DNA of 64,000 nt from Eubacteriales bacterium. Its GTDB lineage: Bacteria; Bacillota; Clostridia; Lachnospirales; Lachnospiraceae. The stretch is taken from the NCBI GenBank assembly GCA_030524455.1, contig JAUNGT010000013.1, forward strand, positions 1 through 64,000. The letters are read 5' to 3'. Made by a program: the position numbers and the translations under genes. The notes under the pieces were generated by a model. The model did not search any database and had not been told where the DNA came from. It saw nothing but the letters and a program-made list of their open reading frames with translations. Each line of letters opens with the position of its first letter. The first letter of the stretch is position 1. Of the stretch, positions 41,428-49,231 are shown in pieces.

Positions 41428-41739
41428 GTGAATTATTTCGTAAAGCATAAAAAAATCTGTGCATTCGTGACAGCGTTCCTTGTAACCGCTGTGCTGCTTC
41501 TCTCCGGCCTTTTTATCGTTACGCATGCAGAACATGAGTGTACAGGTGAGGACTGTCCTGTCTGTGCGGAGCTTCAGGTGTGCGCTGCCGCCATCCGTCT
41601 GCTCACAGAAGCAGCGGGAACGGGAACCATCGTCATCTTTGCATATAGGATGATTCAAAAAATCTTATTATCTTACCAGTCCGGACTCTGTCTGCGCCTG
41701 GTTTCTTTGGTCAGCTTAAAAATCCGTTTAGATACTTAA
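41428..41739 (+). CDS. small membrane protein with Cys/His-rich loop, unknown function
   Basis: 103 residues; GTG start with AAAGGAGG upstream. One strong hydrophobic helix (about 9-32) is followed by HAEHECTGEDCPVC and a further Cys (ELQVC), then a second, weaker helix (about 58-80). The two His, three clustered Cys and acidic residues look like a metal site on one face of the membrane. The operon position suggests a role in zinc binding, sensing or handover. From memory, short proteins with the HxCxGxDCPVC pattern occur near zinc genes in other Firmicutes. Function unknown. Confidence 0.75.
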   Translation: MNYFVKHKKICAFVTAFLVTAVLLLSGLFIVTHAEHECTGEDCPVCAELQVCAAAIRLLTEAAGTGTIVIFAYRMIQKILLSYQSGLCLRLVSLVSLKIRLDT

Positions 41740-41805
41740 ATCGTCCTTCCGGCAATTCTATTAGAAGATAGCGGGGACACGGTGTAGTGTGGAAAGAATT
41801 CAATC

Positions 41806-42579
41806 ATGGATGAATCGGAAAAGATACAGGAAAGATTTGAACGATTTTGTCTCGAAAAAGCGGTCTATTCTCAGGCAGAGGCCATAAAAGAATTAAAAAG
41901 TATCATTGGAAATGCAAAAAAGCTACAGAGCGGCCAGGCGGCTGCCGCCATATCCTTTAACCATGCGGTGGAGTGTTATTATTACGCATATTTTATGAAC
42001 AGCGGTGATTTCATGTGCGCAAAAACCAGCCTGAACCGCATGTACCGGGAATTGGCATGGCTCTACAGGAAAGCCGGCGATTTCAGCCGGGCTAAAAGAG
42101 CTTACGAAGAGGCGATTCAATGGAATCCGGTTGACCCGGAACTTTATTTTGACCTTGCACAGTTATATAAGGAACAGGGCAGCCTGGCCTTATACTTAAA
42201 AACCAGTCAAAGCGCATATAACTACTGCAATTCCAAGCCCCTGCTGGCCCTCTACTATCGCAGTCTGGGATTTTACTACCTGGAATCCTATCAGCCGGAG
42301 CTGGCAAGGGCATTGTATGAATACAGTGAGGTGTACAGCGAGACGCAGTGCGCCAAAATGGAATTGGAATATCTTGCACAGGCAATGGGATGGGCGGAAG
42401 AAAAACTGGAGAGAGAAGTTCTCGTCCAGCGGTTAAAGGAGAGGAATATACCTTCGGGACTCAATCCAATCACGGTGGCTTTAACATACAAAGCAGCGAA
42501 AACGGAGGAATTAAAAGGCCATATAACTGCGGCCAGAGAGTGTGCTGAACTGTTTTTCCACCAGGTATTCCCGCAGTAG
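41806..42579 (+). CDS. TPR-repeat protein of unknown function
   Basis: 257 residues, helical, soluble. Repeats of TPR type are visible, for example [20 protein letters not shown] at about 85-104 and [20 protein letters not shown] after it; [20 protein letters not shown] fits too. It starts [20 protein letters not shown] behind a GGAAAG site. There is no catalytic motif. It lies between the small membrane protein and the S14 paralogue, so it is probably part of the same regulon, perhaps as a scaffold, but nothing shows its partner. Confidence 0.8.
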   Translation: MDESEKIQERFERFCLEKAVYSQAEAIKELKSIIGNAKKLQSGQAAAAISFNHAVECYYYAYFMNSGDFMCAKTSLNRMYRELAWLYRKAGDFSRAKRAYEEAIQWNPVDPELYFDLAQLYKEQGSLALYLKTSQSAYNYCNSKPLLALYYRSLGFYYLESYQPELARALYEYSEVYSETQCAKMELEYLAQAMGWAEEKLEREVLVQRLKERNIPSGLNPITVALTYKAAKTEELKGHITAARECAELFFHQVFPQ

Positions 42580-42596
42580 AGAAAGGAAGGAGAAAA

Positions 42597-42866
42597 ATGG
42601 CAAAAAAATCAAAGATTGAGAAGTTAAAAAAACAACAGAAGACAGTGGAGAAATACTGCGAACTGCGCCGGAAATTAAAAGCGGAGGGAGATTATGTGGC
42701 TTTAAGCAGGCTTCCAAGGGACGCCTCGCCGACGCGGCTGCAAAACCGCTGCCAGATTACCGGCCGTCCTCATGGATATTTGCGAAAATATGGGGTGTCC
42801 AGGATTGTATTCCGGGAACTGGCCTACTGCGGTGAGCTGCCGGGAATCCGAAAAGCAAGCTGGTAA
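42597..42866 (+). CDS. rpsN: ribosomal protein S14, zinc-independent paralogue
   Basis: 89 residues, the long zinc-free form: [20 protein letters not shown], with [20 protein letters not shown] and [18 protein letters not shown]. The zinc form is about 61 residues with CxxC...CxxC, absent here. In Bacillus the equivalent paralogue is Zur-repressed and replaces the zinc form on ribosomes during zinc starvation. Ribosome site GAAAGGAAGGAG. Confidence 0.93.
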   Translation: MAKKSKIEKLKKQQKTVEKYCELRRKLKAEGDYVALSRLPRDASPTRLQNRCQITGRPHGYLRKYGVSRIVFRELAYCGELPGIRKASW

Positions 42867-42932
42867 ATCAGAGAAGATTTTTGGCGGAAGACAGGAACAG
42901 TTTACAGGGTAAAGCCCGGAAAGGAAACGATG

Positions 42933-43082
42933 ATGAGAGTAAAGGTGACATTGGCGTGTACGGAATGCCAGGACAGAAACTACACCACAACCAAAAATAA
43001 ACAGAAGCACCCGGAACGGATGGAGGTAATGAAATATTGTCCCAGACTCCGGAAATATACGCTTCATAAAGAGACAAAGTAA
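42933..43082 (+). CDS. rpmG: ribosomal protein L33 paralogue with a broken zinc motif
   Basis: 49 residues: [20 protein letters not shown] with [20 protein letters not shown]. The first zinc pair (CTEC) is kept, but the second is YCPRL, with Leu where the zinc form has Cys. Three of four ligands remain, so tight zinc binding is unlikely. Two tandem ATGs (42930, 42933) follow AAAGGAA. It was found by direct reading because of its length. Its place between rpsN and the GTPases fits a zinc-sparing paralogue. Confidence 0.88.
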   Translation: MRVKVTLACTECQDRNYTTTKNKQKHPERMEVMKYCPRLRKYTLHKETK

Positions 43083-43099
43083 ACAGGAAGGGAAAACGG

Positions 43100-43186
43100 A
43101 TGACCTGGGACTTAGTGCGGACAATCGCAGTCTGCCGGCTTCGGCAGGGGTCAGATATGGATTCCGCAAAGACGGCAGAGCCATAA
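43100..43186 (+). CDS. possible 28-residue small protein
   Basis: ATG at 43100 behind AGGAAGGGAAAA, reads MTWDLVRTIAVCRLRQGSDM and eight more residues, then TAA, ending 13 bp before the first GTPase gene. It fits the spacing of the operon, but resembles no ribosomal protein known to me and may not be translated or may be a decayed gene. Confidence 0.3.
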   Translation: MTWDLVRTIAVCRLRQGSDMDSAKTAEP

Positions 43187-43199
43187 GGAAGGAGAAGGA

Positions 43200-44315
43200 A
43201 TGGAAAAAATACCGGTAACCTTATTAACCGGCTATCTGGGAGCCGGCAAGACAACGCTGCTGAACCATATCTTAAAGCACCCCACAGGGCGCAGGATTGC
43301 TCTCGTCGTCAATGACCTGGGTTCTGTAAATGTGGATGCAAGGCTGCTGAAAAGCAATGGAATCAAGTATGAAAAAAATCAACTGATGGAGCTGACAAAC
43401 GGCTGCATCTGCTGCAGCCTCCGGGAGGATTTCATCAAGGAAATAAAAAAATTGGCATTGGATGGGAGATTTGATTCGATTGTTGTGGAAGCCTCCGGTG
43501 TCAGCAGCCCGGCAAATATAGCGGATGCCTTTGAGGACGAGGGGACAGAATTCCCGGCCAGACTGGATGCCATCATTGCGGTAGCGGACGCAAACCGGAT
43601 TCATACGGAATTTCTGGACGCGCTTGGAGAACATGTCGCCCTGAATGCCGAGGAGGGGCAGGAGGAAGAACAGGATATTATTAATCTTGTCATGGAGCAG
43701 ATGGAGTACAGCAATATTATCGTGCTCAACAAGTGCGATCTGCTGACAACCGGGCAGACGGAAAAAATCGAAAGGCTGATCCACAGCCTGGTTCCGGAGG
43801 CGGAGATCATAGAGACATCAAACGGCTGCGTGGAACCAGTGTCTCTGTTTGACCGGAAGCTGTACGATTATGAGAAAATGAACCGGGCATCGGTTCTCGC
43901 CAGGGCATGGTCCGAAGGGGAGAGTCATGAAGATGAATCCGATTATGGAATTAAAACTTTTTGTTATAAGCGAAAGAAGCCCTTTGATGGGCGAAAATTT
44001 AATGCCTGGATTGAGAGGCGGTATCCCGGAGAAATCATACGGGCAAAGGGGTATCTGTGGTTTGTACAGGATGAAGCCCATATGGTTTTATTTGAGCAGG
44101 CCGGAAATAGCATCGCCCTGACTCCGGGAGCCAGGTGGTTTGTTTCTTATCCGGAGGAGGAACGGCAGGAACTGTTGGCGGAATATCCGGAGCTGCTGGA
44201 GGGGTGGGACGAAATAAACGGGGACAAGGAAAATCAGATTGTCTTTATCGGAAAAGGAATGGATATTGAGAGGCTCATTCAGGAGCTGGATACATGCCTT
44301 GCGGATATATCCTGA
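43200..44315 (+). CDS. CobW/COG0523 GTPase, probable zinc metallochaperone (1)
   Basis: 371 residues. P-loop TGYLGAGKTTLLNHIL (10-25), the family metal motif GCICCS (C69-x-C71-C72), IVVEASGVSSP and the guanine motif NKCD. The C-terminal CobW domain spans about 240-371 with RRYPGEIIRAKGYLWF. COG0523 proteins under Zur control (ZNG1, YciC, ZigA) deliver zinc to client enzymes using GTP. The ATG at 43200 is preceded by GGAAGGAG. A near relative follows directly. Confidence 0.9.
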   Translation: MEKIPVTLLTGYLGAGKTTLLNHILKHPTGRRIALVVNDLGSVNVDARLLKSNGIKYEKNQLMELTNGCICCSLREDFIKEIKKLALDGRFDSIVVEASGVSSPANIADAFEDEGTEFPARLDAIIAVADANRIHTEFLDALGEHVALNAEEGQEEEQDIINLVMEQMEYSNIIVLNKCDLLTTGQTEKIERLIHSLVPEAEIIETSNGCVEPVSLFDRKLYDYEKMNRASVLARAWSEGESHEDESDYGIKTFCYKRKKPFDGRKFNAWIERRYPGEIIRAKGYLWFVQDEAHMVLFEQAGNSIALTPGARWFVSYPEEERQELLAEYPELLEGWDEINGDKENQIVFIGKGMDIERLIQELDTCLADIS

Positions 44316-44332
44316 CACGAGAGGAGCGGAAC

Positions 44333-45454
44333 ATGAAACAAAAATCGATTCCCATTGCTTTGATAACCGGGTATCTGGGAGCTGGAAAAACAACACTGTT
44401 AAATCATATCTTAAATAACCAGAATGGGTACCGCGTGGCTGTCATTGTCAACGACATCGGTACGGTGAATATAGACGCGGAGCTAATCACGCAAGGCGGA
44501 TATGTAAAAGAGGCGGATAACAGCCTGATCCCCTTGACAAACGGCTGTATCTGCTGCACGCTGAAGCTGGATCTGGTCCGGCAGCTGGCAGAATTGGCCA
44601 GATCCGGCCGGGTGGACTACATCATGATTGAGGCCAGCGGTGTGTGCGAGCCAATCCCGATTGCACAGACCGTTACGATGATGAGTATGGCGCTCAAAAA
44701 CAAAGGTCTTCCGCCAATCTGTCATCTGGACAATGTCATTGTAGTGGCGGACACCCTGCGCCTGGTTCATGAGTTTGGGTGCGGTGAGTATTTTCTGGAT
44801 GGGACAGCGGACGAGGAGGACATAGAATCGCTATTGATTCAGCAGCTGGAATTCTGTAACACAGTGGTAATGAATAAGGTGGAAATGGTGTCGGTTGAGG
44901 AGAAAAACCGCGTCCGGGCGGTCATCCATGCGCTGTCTCCGGAGGCTGTGATCCTTGAGACAAGCTTTGGAAAGGCGGAACTTTCGCAGCTTCTGGAGGT
45001 GAAACGGTTTGATTATGAGAAAGCCTGCATGTCGGCAGGCTGGATTGAAGCGCTGGACAATCCGGAGGAGAAGGAACCGGAAACCCTGGAATACGGAATC
45101 GATACCTTTGTATATTACCGAAGAAAGCCTCTGGTGCGGGAAAAATTTGAGAAGCTGTTAAAAACATGGCCTTCCGGAGTCATACGGACAAAAGGATTTT
45201 TATGGCTGGAAAAAGAGCCTGATCAGGTGTATGTGTTTGAGCAGGCTGGAATACAGGCCAGCATGTCGGAGGACGGAACCTGGATTGCCTCCGCCCCCGC
45301 GGAGGAACAAAAGCAGTTCCTTGCGAAGGATCCGGAAATCCGTAAAAACTGGGATACTACCTATGGGGACCGTATGGTCAAGCTGGTATTCATCGGACGG
45401 GATATGGATAAGGAGAAAATCTGCAGACTGCTGGATTCCTGTCTTGGAAAATAA
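44333..45454 (+). CDS. CobW/COG0523 GTPase, probable zinc metallochaperone (2)
   Basis: 373 residues, P-loop ITGYLGAGKTTLLNHILN, metal motif GCICCT (C72, C74, C75), IEASGVCEP, NKVE in the G4 position and a C-terminal CobW domain (WPSGVIRTKGFLWLEK). It shares overall plan with the preceding gene but differs throughout, so this is an old duplication and the two may serve different clients. The ATG at 44333 behind GAGAGGAG is chosen over an in-frame ATG at 44294 inside the first gene. Last gene of the zinc block. Confidence 0.9.
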   Translation: MKQKSIPIALITGYLGAGKTTLLNHILNNQNGYRVAVIVNDIGTVNIDAELITQGGYVKEADNSLIPLTNGCICCTLKLDLVRQLAELARSGRVDYIMIEASGVCEPIPIAQTVTMMSMALKNKGLPPICHLDNVIVVADTLRLVHEFGCGEYFLDGTADEEDIESLLIQQLEFCNTVVMNKVEMVSVEEKNRVRAVIHALSPEAVILETSFGKAELSQLLEVKRFDYEKACMSAGWIEALDNPEEKEPETLEYGIDTFVYYRRKPLVREKFEKLLKTWPSGVIRTKGFLWLEKEPDQVYVFEQAGIQASMSEDGTWIASAPAEEQKQFLAKDPEIRKNWDTTYGDRMVKLVFIGRDMDKEKICRLLDSCLGK

Positions 45455-45582
45455 TGATCTGACAGCTATCGTGAAAGCGGGATAGAGGTGGAAAAGAGGT
45501 GCAAGCGCCTGAAGGGTTGTCGGGTCTGTGATACCATGAACCCATAGAAAACAGCCGATGCAGTGTGATTTGGCCGCTGCGC

Positions 45583-45866
45583 AGCGAAGGCGATTGGGAA
45601 AACGGGTAGTACTATCTGGATAAGAGCGGCCTGATCCGGGCGCTTTTGCAGGCGGGGACGAAAAGAGCATCAGCGGGGAGCTGAATAAGCTGCTGCGCCG
45701 GACAATCAGCTATCACGATGAGCGGGAGGATTTTTATCACGCATTTCTGGCGGGTATTTTTGCGGGAGCGGGGTATGCGGACGGACTCTCGGACAGCTAT
45801 GACCAGGTGCTTTGCTATGGGATTTCCTTTTATAAAAAGCGCTGTATCGTAGAGAAGGCACTATAA
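45583..45866 (+). pseudogene. remnant of an AAA-ATPase/PD-(D/E)XK nuclease (DUF1703-type) gene
   Basis: Two pieces of one family are left. An N-terminal piece reads EGDWENG, a TAG stop, then YYLDKSGLIRALLQAG, matching the usual YYVDKTGLIxELL start. One base out of frame follows the C-terminal piece DEKSISGELNKLLRRTISYH, then EDFYHAFLAGIFAGAGYA, then DQVLCYGISFYKKRCIVEKAL and TAA at 45864-45866. The whole ATPase core with its Walker motif and the nuclease core (normally ending in NREAGNGRSD and EIK) are deleted. The family is abundant in gut bacteria and of uncertain role. Confidence 0.6.
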
Positions 45867-45876
45867 AACTCAATGC

Positions 45877-45917
45877 GGGTGGTTGAACGTACCGTTCCTC
45901 CACCCACATTTATTTTT
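45877..45917 (+). terminator. hairpin terminator after the decayed gene
   Basis: GGGTGG (45877-45882) pairs with CCACCC (45900-45905), with an inner AACG/CGTT stem, then a T-rich stretch ATTTATTTTT. Confidence 0.55.
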
Positions 45918-46024
45918 GCAGAAAAAGTCAGTATATCAACAGCTTAATCCATAGCGTGAAATTTGCTGATTTCGTTATAATGCTTTCAACAAGCAGAAAC
46001 TTCTGTGAAAAAGGAGAGGAAAAC

Positions 46025-47416
46025 ATGGCCATATATGATGTGCGCGCCTTTGGCGCAGTGGGGGACGGCATTCAGGACGATACGGCGGCACTGCAGGCGG
46101 CGATCGATGCCTGTGCAGACGGCAGCGGCGGCAGGGTATCTCTGGCAGGCGGCTGCTTTGTGACGGGTACACTTTATTTAAAGTCCGGTGTATTTTTGGA
46201 AATCGAGGCTTCCGCAAAACTGCTGGCAAGCCCCCGGATCGGCGATTACGGTACGGATACCCATCACAACCGCTACCGCAACGAACCGGAGCTGGATCGC
46301 TGTCTGATCTTTGCGGCGGACGCGGAAAATATCGGGCTGACCGGCTATGGGCAGATCAATGGGAATGGAGAGGCTTTTCCCAATGCGGGGACGAAGAACC
46401 GGCCGATGCTGATCCGGTTTTTGCGCTGTAAAAATGTGCATGTGGAAAATCTTCAGCTGTATGATGCGGCGGCCTGGACGACCGCCTTTTTGGATTGCGA
46501 GGCCGCCTGGGTAAGGGGCGTGGATATCTGCAACGAGAAGCGTTACAACGGGGATGGCCTGGATTTTGATGGCTGCAGCCGGGTGTGGGTATCGGATTGC
46601 CGCATCCGGGGAACGGATGACAATCTGTGCCTGCAGTCCAGCGGCAGACCGACAGAAAATGTCCATATCACCAACTGTATGTTTTCGTCGGTATGCGCGG
46701 GGATCCGAATTGGATTAAAGTCTGTGGGAGATATCCGGGATGTGGTGATTGCCAACTGCACCATGCGGGACGTATGGCGGGAGGGCATCAAGATAGAGTG
46801 CAGTGAGGGCGGAACGATTTCGGACATTCTGATTTCACAGGTTGTCATGCGCAATGTGAGGCGGCCTCTTTTTATGATATTGAACAACCGGTTTGTGCCG
46901 GAGGGGTTTGGCAGCTCGCTGGAGCTTTCCGGGATGCCTGCGATCGGGCGGATGGAACGTATTTCGGTAAATGGTCTGACGGCGGTGGACGAGACATGTA
47001 TGGAGCAGACCCAATACAGGTTTGACGATGACATAATGGGAGAGCCCCGGTTTGGCGGTTTCCGGGTGGATGCCGCTGCCGGGCATCCGATCCGGGAGCT
47101 CACGCTGTCCCATATCCGGTATGAGTGCGTCGGAGGCGTGCGGCTGACGGAGATTCCGGAGCGGTATCCGGAGGTAGTGGATCAGACCAAAGTATCGGAA
47201 GCGGACTGTACGGCAGGCGTTTCGGAAAATTACTGGCCGGATTGGAGCAGAACGGCCTGCATGGATATCCGGCATGTGGACGGGCTTTGTCTGGAGCAGG
47301 TTCACTGCAGCTGCCGGAATGCGGATCAGCGGCCGATGGTGCTGGTGGAAGGCTGCACCCGTGTGACCGGGCAGGCGGAAACCAGACAGGAGAAGACCGG
47401 GGAAAAAGAGGAATGA
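46025..47416 (+). CDS. glycoside hydrolase family 28 (polygalacturonase-like)
   Basis: 463 residues, right-handed beta-helix; no signal peptide, so intracellular. The N-terminus AFGAVGDGIQDDTAALQAAI is the pectate-lyase-superfamily opening. The GH28 core is NGDGLDFDGCSRVWVSDC and RGTDDNLCLQSS, with the catalytic Asp pair in TDDN; later repeats include CAGIRIGLKSVGDI. It probably trims pectic oligosaccharides (galacturonosyl or rhamnosyl linkages). Start ATG at 46025 behind AAAGGAGAGG. Followed by a GH43 gene after 16 bp. Confidence 0.85.
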   Translation: MAIYDVRAFGAVGDGIQDDTAALQAAIDACADGSGGRVSLAGGCFVTGTLYLKSGVFLEIEASAKLLASPRIGDYGTDTHHNRYRNEPELDRCLIFAADAENIGLTGYGQINGNGEAFPNAGTKNRPMLIRFLRCKNVHVENLQLYDAAAWTTAFLDCEAAWVRGVDICNEKRYNGDGLDFDGCSRVWVSDCRIRGTDDNLCLQSSGRPTENVHITNCMFSSVCAGIRIGLKSVGDIRDVVIANCTMRDVWREGIKIECSEGGTISDILISQVVMRNVRRPLFMILNNRFVPEGFGSSLELSGMPAIGRMERISVNGLTAVDETCMEQTQYRFDDDIMGEPRFGGFRVDAAAGHPIRELTLSHIRYECVGGVRLTEIPERYPEVVDQTKVSEADCTAGVSENYWPDWSRTACMDIRHVDGLCLEQVHCSCRNADQRPMVLVEGCTRVTGQAETRQEKTGEKEE

Positions 47417-47432
47417 GGAGATAAAAACGCAT

Positions 47433-49094
47433 ATGAAAATACAAAATCCGATTTTAAAGGGCTTTCATCCGGATCCTTCGATTGTCCGGGTGGGGGAGGA
47501 CTATTATCTGGCCACATCAACCTTTGAGTGGTGGCCCGGCGTGCGGCTGCATCATTCCCGGGATTTAAAGCACTGGGAGCTGATAGCGTCGCCCTTAAAC
47601 CGCATGTCGCAGCTGGATCTTCGGGGCGTGGGGGCCAGCCAGGGCATCTGGGCTCCCTGCCTGACCTATGATCAGGGAACCTTTTATCTGGTTTATACGG
47701 TGGTGAAGGCCTTTTACTGCAACATGTATGATACGGAAAATTATCTGGTGACGGCGCAGGATATTCGCGGCCCCTGGTCGGAGCCGGTGGCACTGAACAA
47801 TTTTGGCTTCGATCCGTCCCTGTTTCATGATGAGGACGGACGAAAGTATATGGTGAGCATGGTGACAGACCATCGGGTACCCAAAAAGTATGCGGGACGG
47901 CTGGTGCTGCAGAAATATGATCCGGTGCAAAAGACGATGACCGGCCCGGTGCGGGAGATTTACCGGGCGGAACGTATTTTTCTGGAAGGGCCTCATATTT
48001 TCAGGCGGAACGGCTGGTATTATCTGTTTTCGGCGGATACCGGCACCGGGGAGGGGCACGGGCAGACGATTCAGCGTTCCCGCAGCGTCTGGGGGCCTTA
48101 CGAGATGTATCGGGCGGATTTTATGGAACGGACCGACGAAGGGGAGGCGTATTCGATTCTGACCAGCCGTCATCGTCCGGAGCTTTTGCTGCAAAAAAGC
48201 GGGCACTGCGATCTGGTGGAGACGCCGGAGGGAGAGTGGTATGCGGTGCATTTGTGCGGCAGGGCCGGGCGGGAGAAAAACCCGGCGGATGCGGCCCGTT
48301 TCCCCGGGATGCGGCGGTACCCGCTGGGGCGGGAGACGGCGATCCAGAAAATGAAGTGGACAGAGGATGGCTGGCTGGTGCTGGACTGTGGAGAAGAACC
48401 GCAAAGCAATGTGCCTTTTGTGGAAATTCAGGGACCAAAGCTGCAGGAGTATCCTTTTGCGCAGCCTCCGGAGCGGGACGAGTTTGACAAAAAGGAGCTG
48501 GATCCGGAATTTCAATCCCTGCGGATTCCCATGGACGGGCGTTATCTGTCTCTGACCGCCCGGCCGGGCTGGCTGCGGCTGTACGGCAGAAGCGGCCTGT
48601 CCAGCAAATTTTCACAGAGCCTGATTGCAAAGCGATGGACGGAGTTTTCCTTCACCGTAAGCACCTGTCTGGACTTTGAACCGGAGGTATTTAAGCAGAT
48701 GGCGGGGTTGATTTTGTTATATGACACAGACAACTATCTGTATCTGCATGTGAGTCGGGATGAGGAAATCGGCAAGTGCATCAGTATTTTGCGGGCAGAA
48801 AACGGCAGCTACAGCTATCCTGCGGGATATGTGCCGGTGGATGCGGGGCGCAGCCTGATTTTAAAGGCAGTGGTGGAACAGGAACGTCTGCAGTTTTACT
48901 GGGGTTACGAGGAGACAGGGACAAGTCCGATTGGCCCGGTTTTGGAAACCGGCTTTCTGTCTGACGAGGCCTGCCGGGAGGGCTGGTTTACCGGAGCGAT
49001 GGCCGGGATTTGCTGTCAGGATCTGACCGGCTTTGGCAGGTATGCGGATTTTGACTGGTTCGAGAAAAAGGATGGAAGCCAAACATCTTCTTAA
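47433..49094 (+). CDS. glycoside hydrolase family 43 (beta-xylosidase/arabinofuranosidase)
   Basis: 553 residues, intracellular. The five-blade propeller begins NPILKGFHPDPSIVRVGEDY (general base Asp), pKa-setting Asp in NFGFDPSLFHDEDG and acid Glu in FLEGPHIFRRNGWYYLF. The C-terminal beta-sandwich (about 325-553, DEFDKKELDPEFQSLR onward) is the DUF1349-like module found in XynB-type beta-xylosidases. Together with GH28 and the transporter it forms a plant cell-wall oligosaccharide operon. Confidence 0.92.
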   Translation: MKIQNPILKGFHPDPSIVRVGEDYYLATSTFEWWPGVRLHHSRDLKHWELIASPLNRMSQLDLRGVGASQGIWAPCLTYDQGTFYLVYTVVKAFYCNMYDTENYLVTAQDIRGPWSEPVALNNFGFDPSLFHDEDGRKYMVSMVTDHRVPKKYAGRLVLQKYDPVQKTMTGPVREIYRAERIFLEGPHIFRRNGWYYLFSADTGTGEGHGQTIQRSRSVWGPYEMYRADFMERTDEGEAYSILTSRHRPELLLQKSGHCDLVETPEGEWYAVHLCGRAGREKNPADAARFPGMRRYPLGRETAIQKMKWTEDGWLVLDCGEEPQSNVPFVEIQGPKLQEYPFAQPPERDEFDKKELDPEFQSLRIPMDGRYLSLTARPGWLRLYGRSGLSSKFSQSLIAKRWTEFSFTVSTCLDFEPEVFKQMAGLILLYDTDNYLYLHVSRDEEIGKCISILRAENGSYSYPAGYVPVDAGRSLILKAVVEQERLQFYWGYEETGTSPIGPVLETGFLSDEACREGWFTGAMAGICCQDLTGFGRYADFDWFEKKDGSQTSS

Positions 49095-49231
49095 AAATCT
49101 GCATATTCCGCTTAAAAAACCCGATTTTTTTTCCGGACTGCCTTTGGTATATTACAGATACAGACAAGCAAGGCAGCAAACGGCAGGGGAAAATACCCGG
49201 GGCCGGGAAAGAAAGAGAGGAGATTGAGAGG

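Larger units (their letters stand above)
45455..46024. other. intergenic region with a decayed gene
   Basis: This 570-bp gap holds a stretch of possible RNA structure (about 45483-45560, including GGGTT...AACCC arms), the gene remnant at 45583-45866, a hairpin terminator at 45877-45917 and then the upstream region of the GH28 gene. The latter has a perfect TATAAT at 45976-45981 but no convincing -35 box. Confidence 0.6.

Noticed and set aside
45483-45600. Possible lysine riboswitch (GATAGAGGTG, GCCGATG)
   Set aside because: The loop-E and turn motifs and the helix order could not be made to fit, and no lysine gene follows. Kept only as a low-interest structured stretch.
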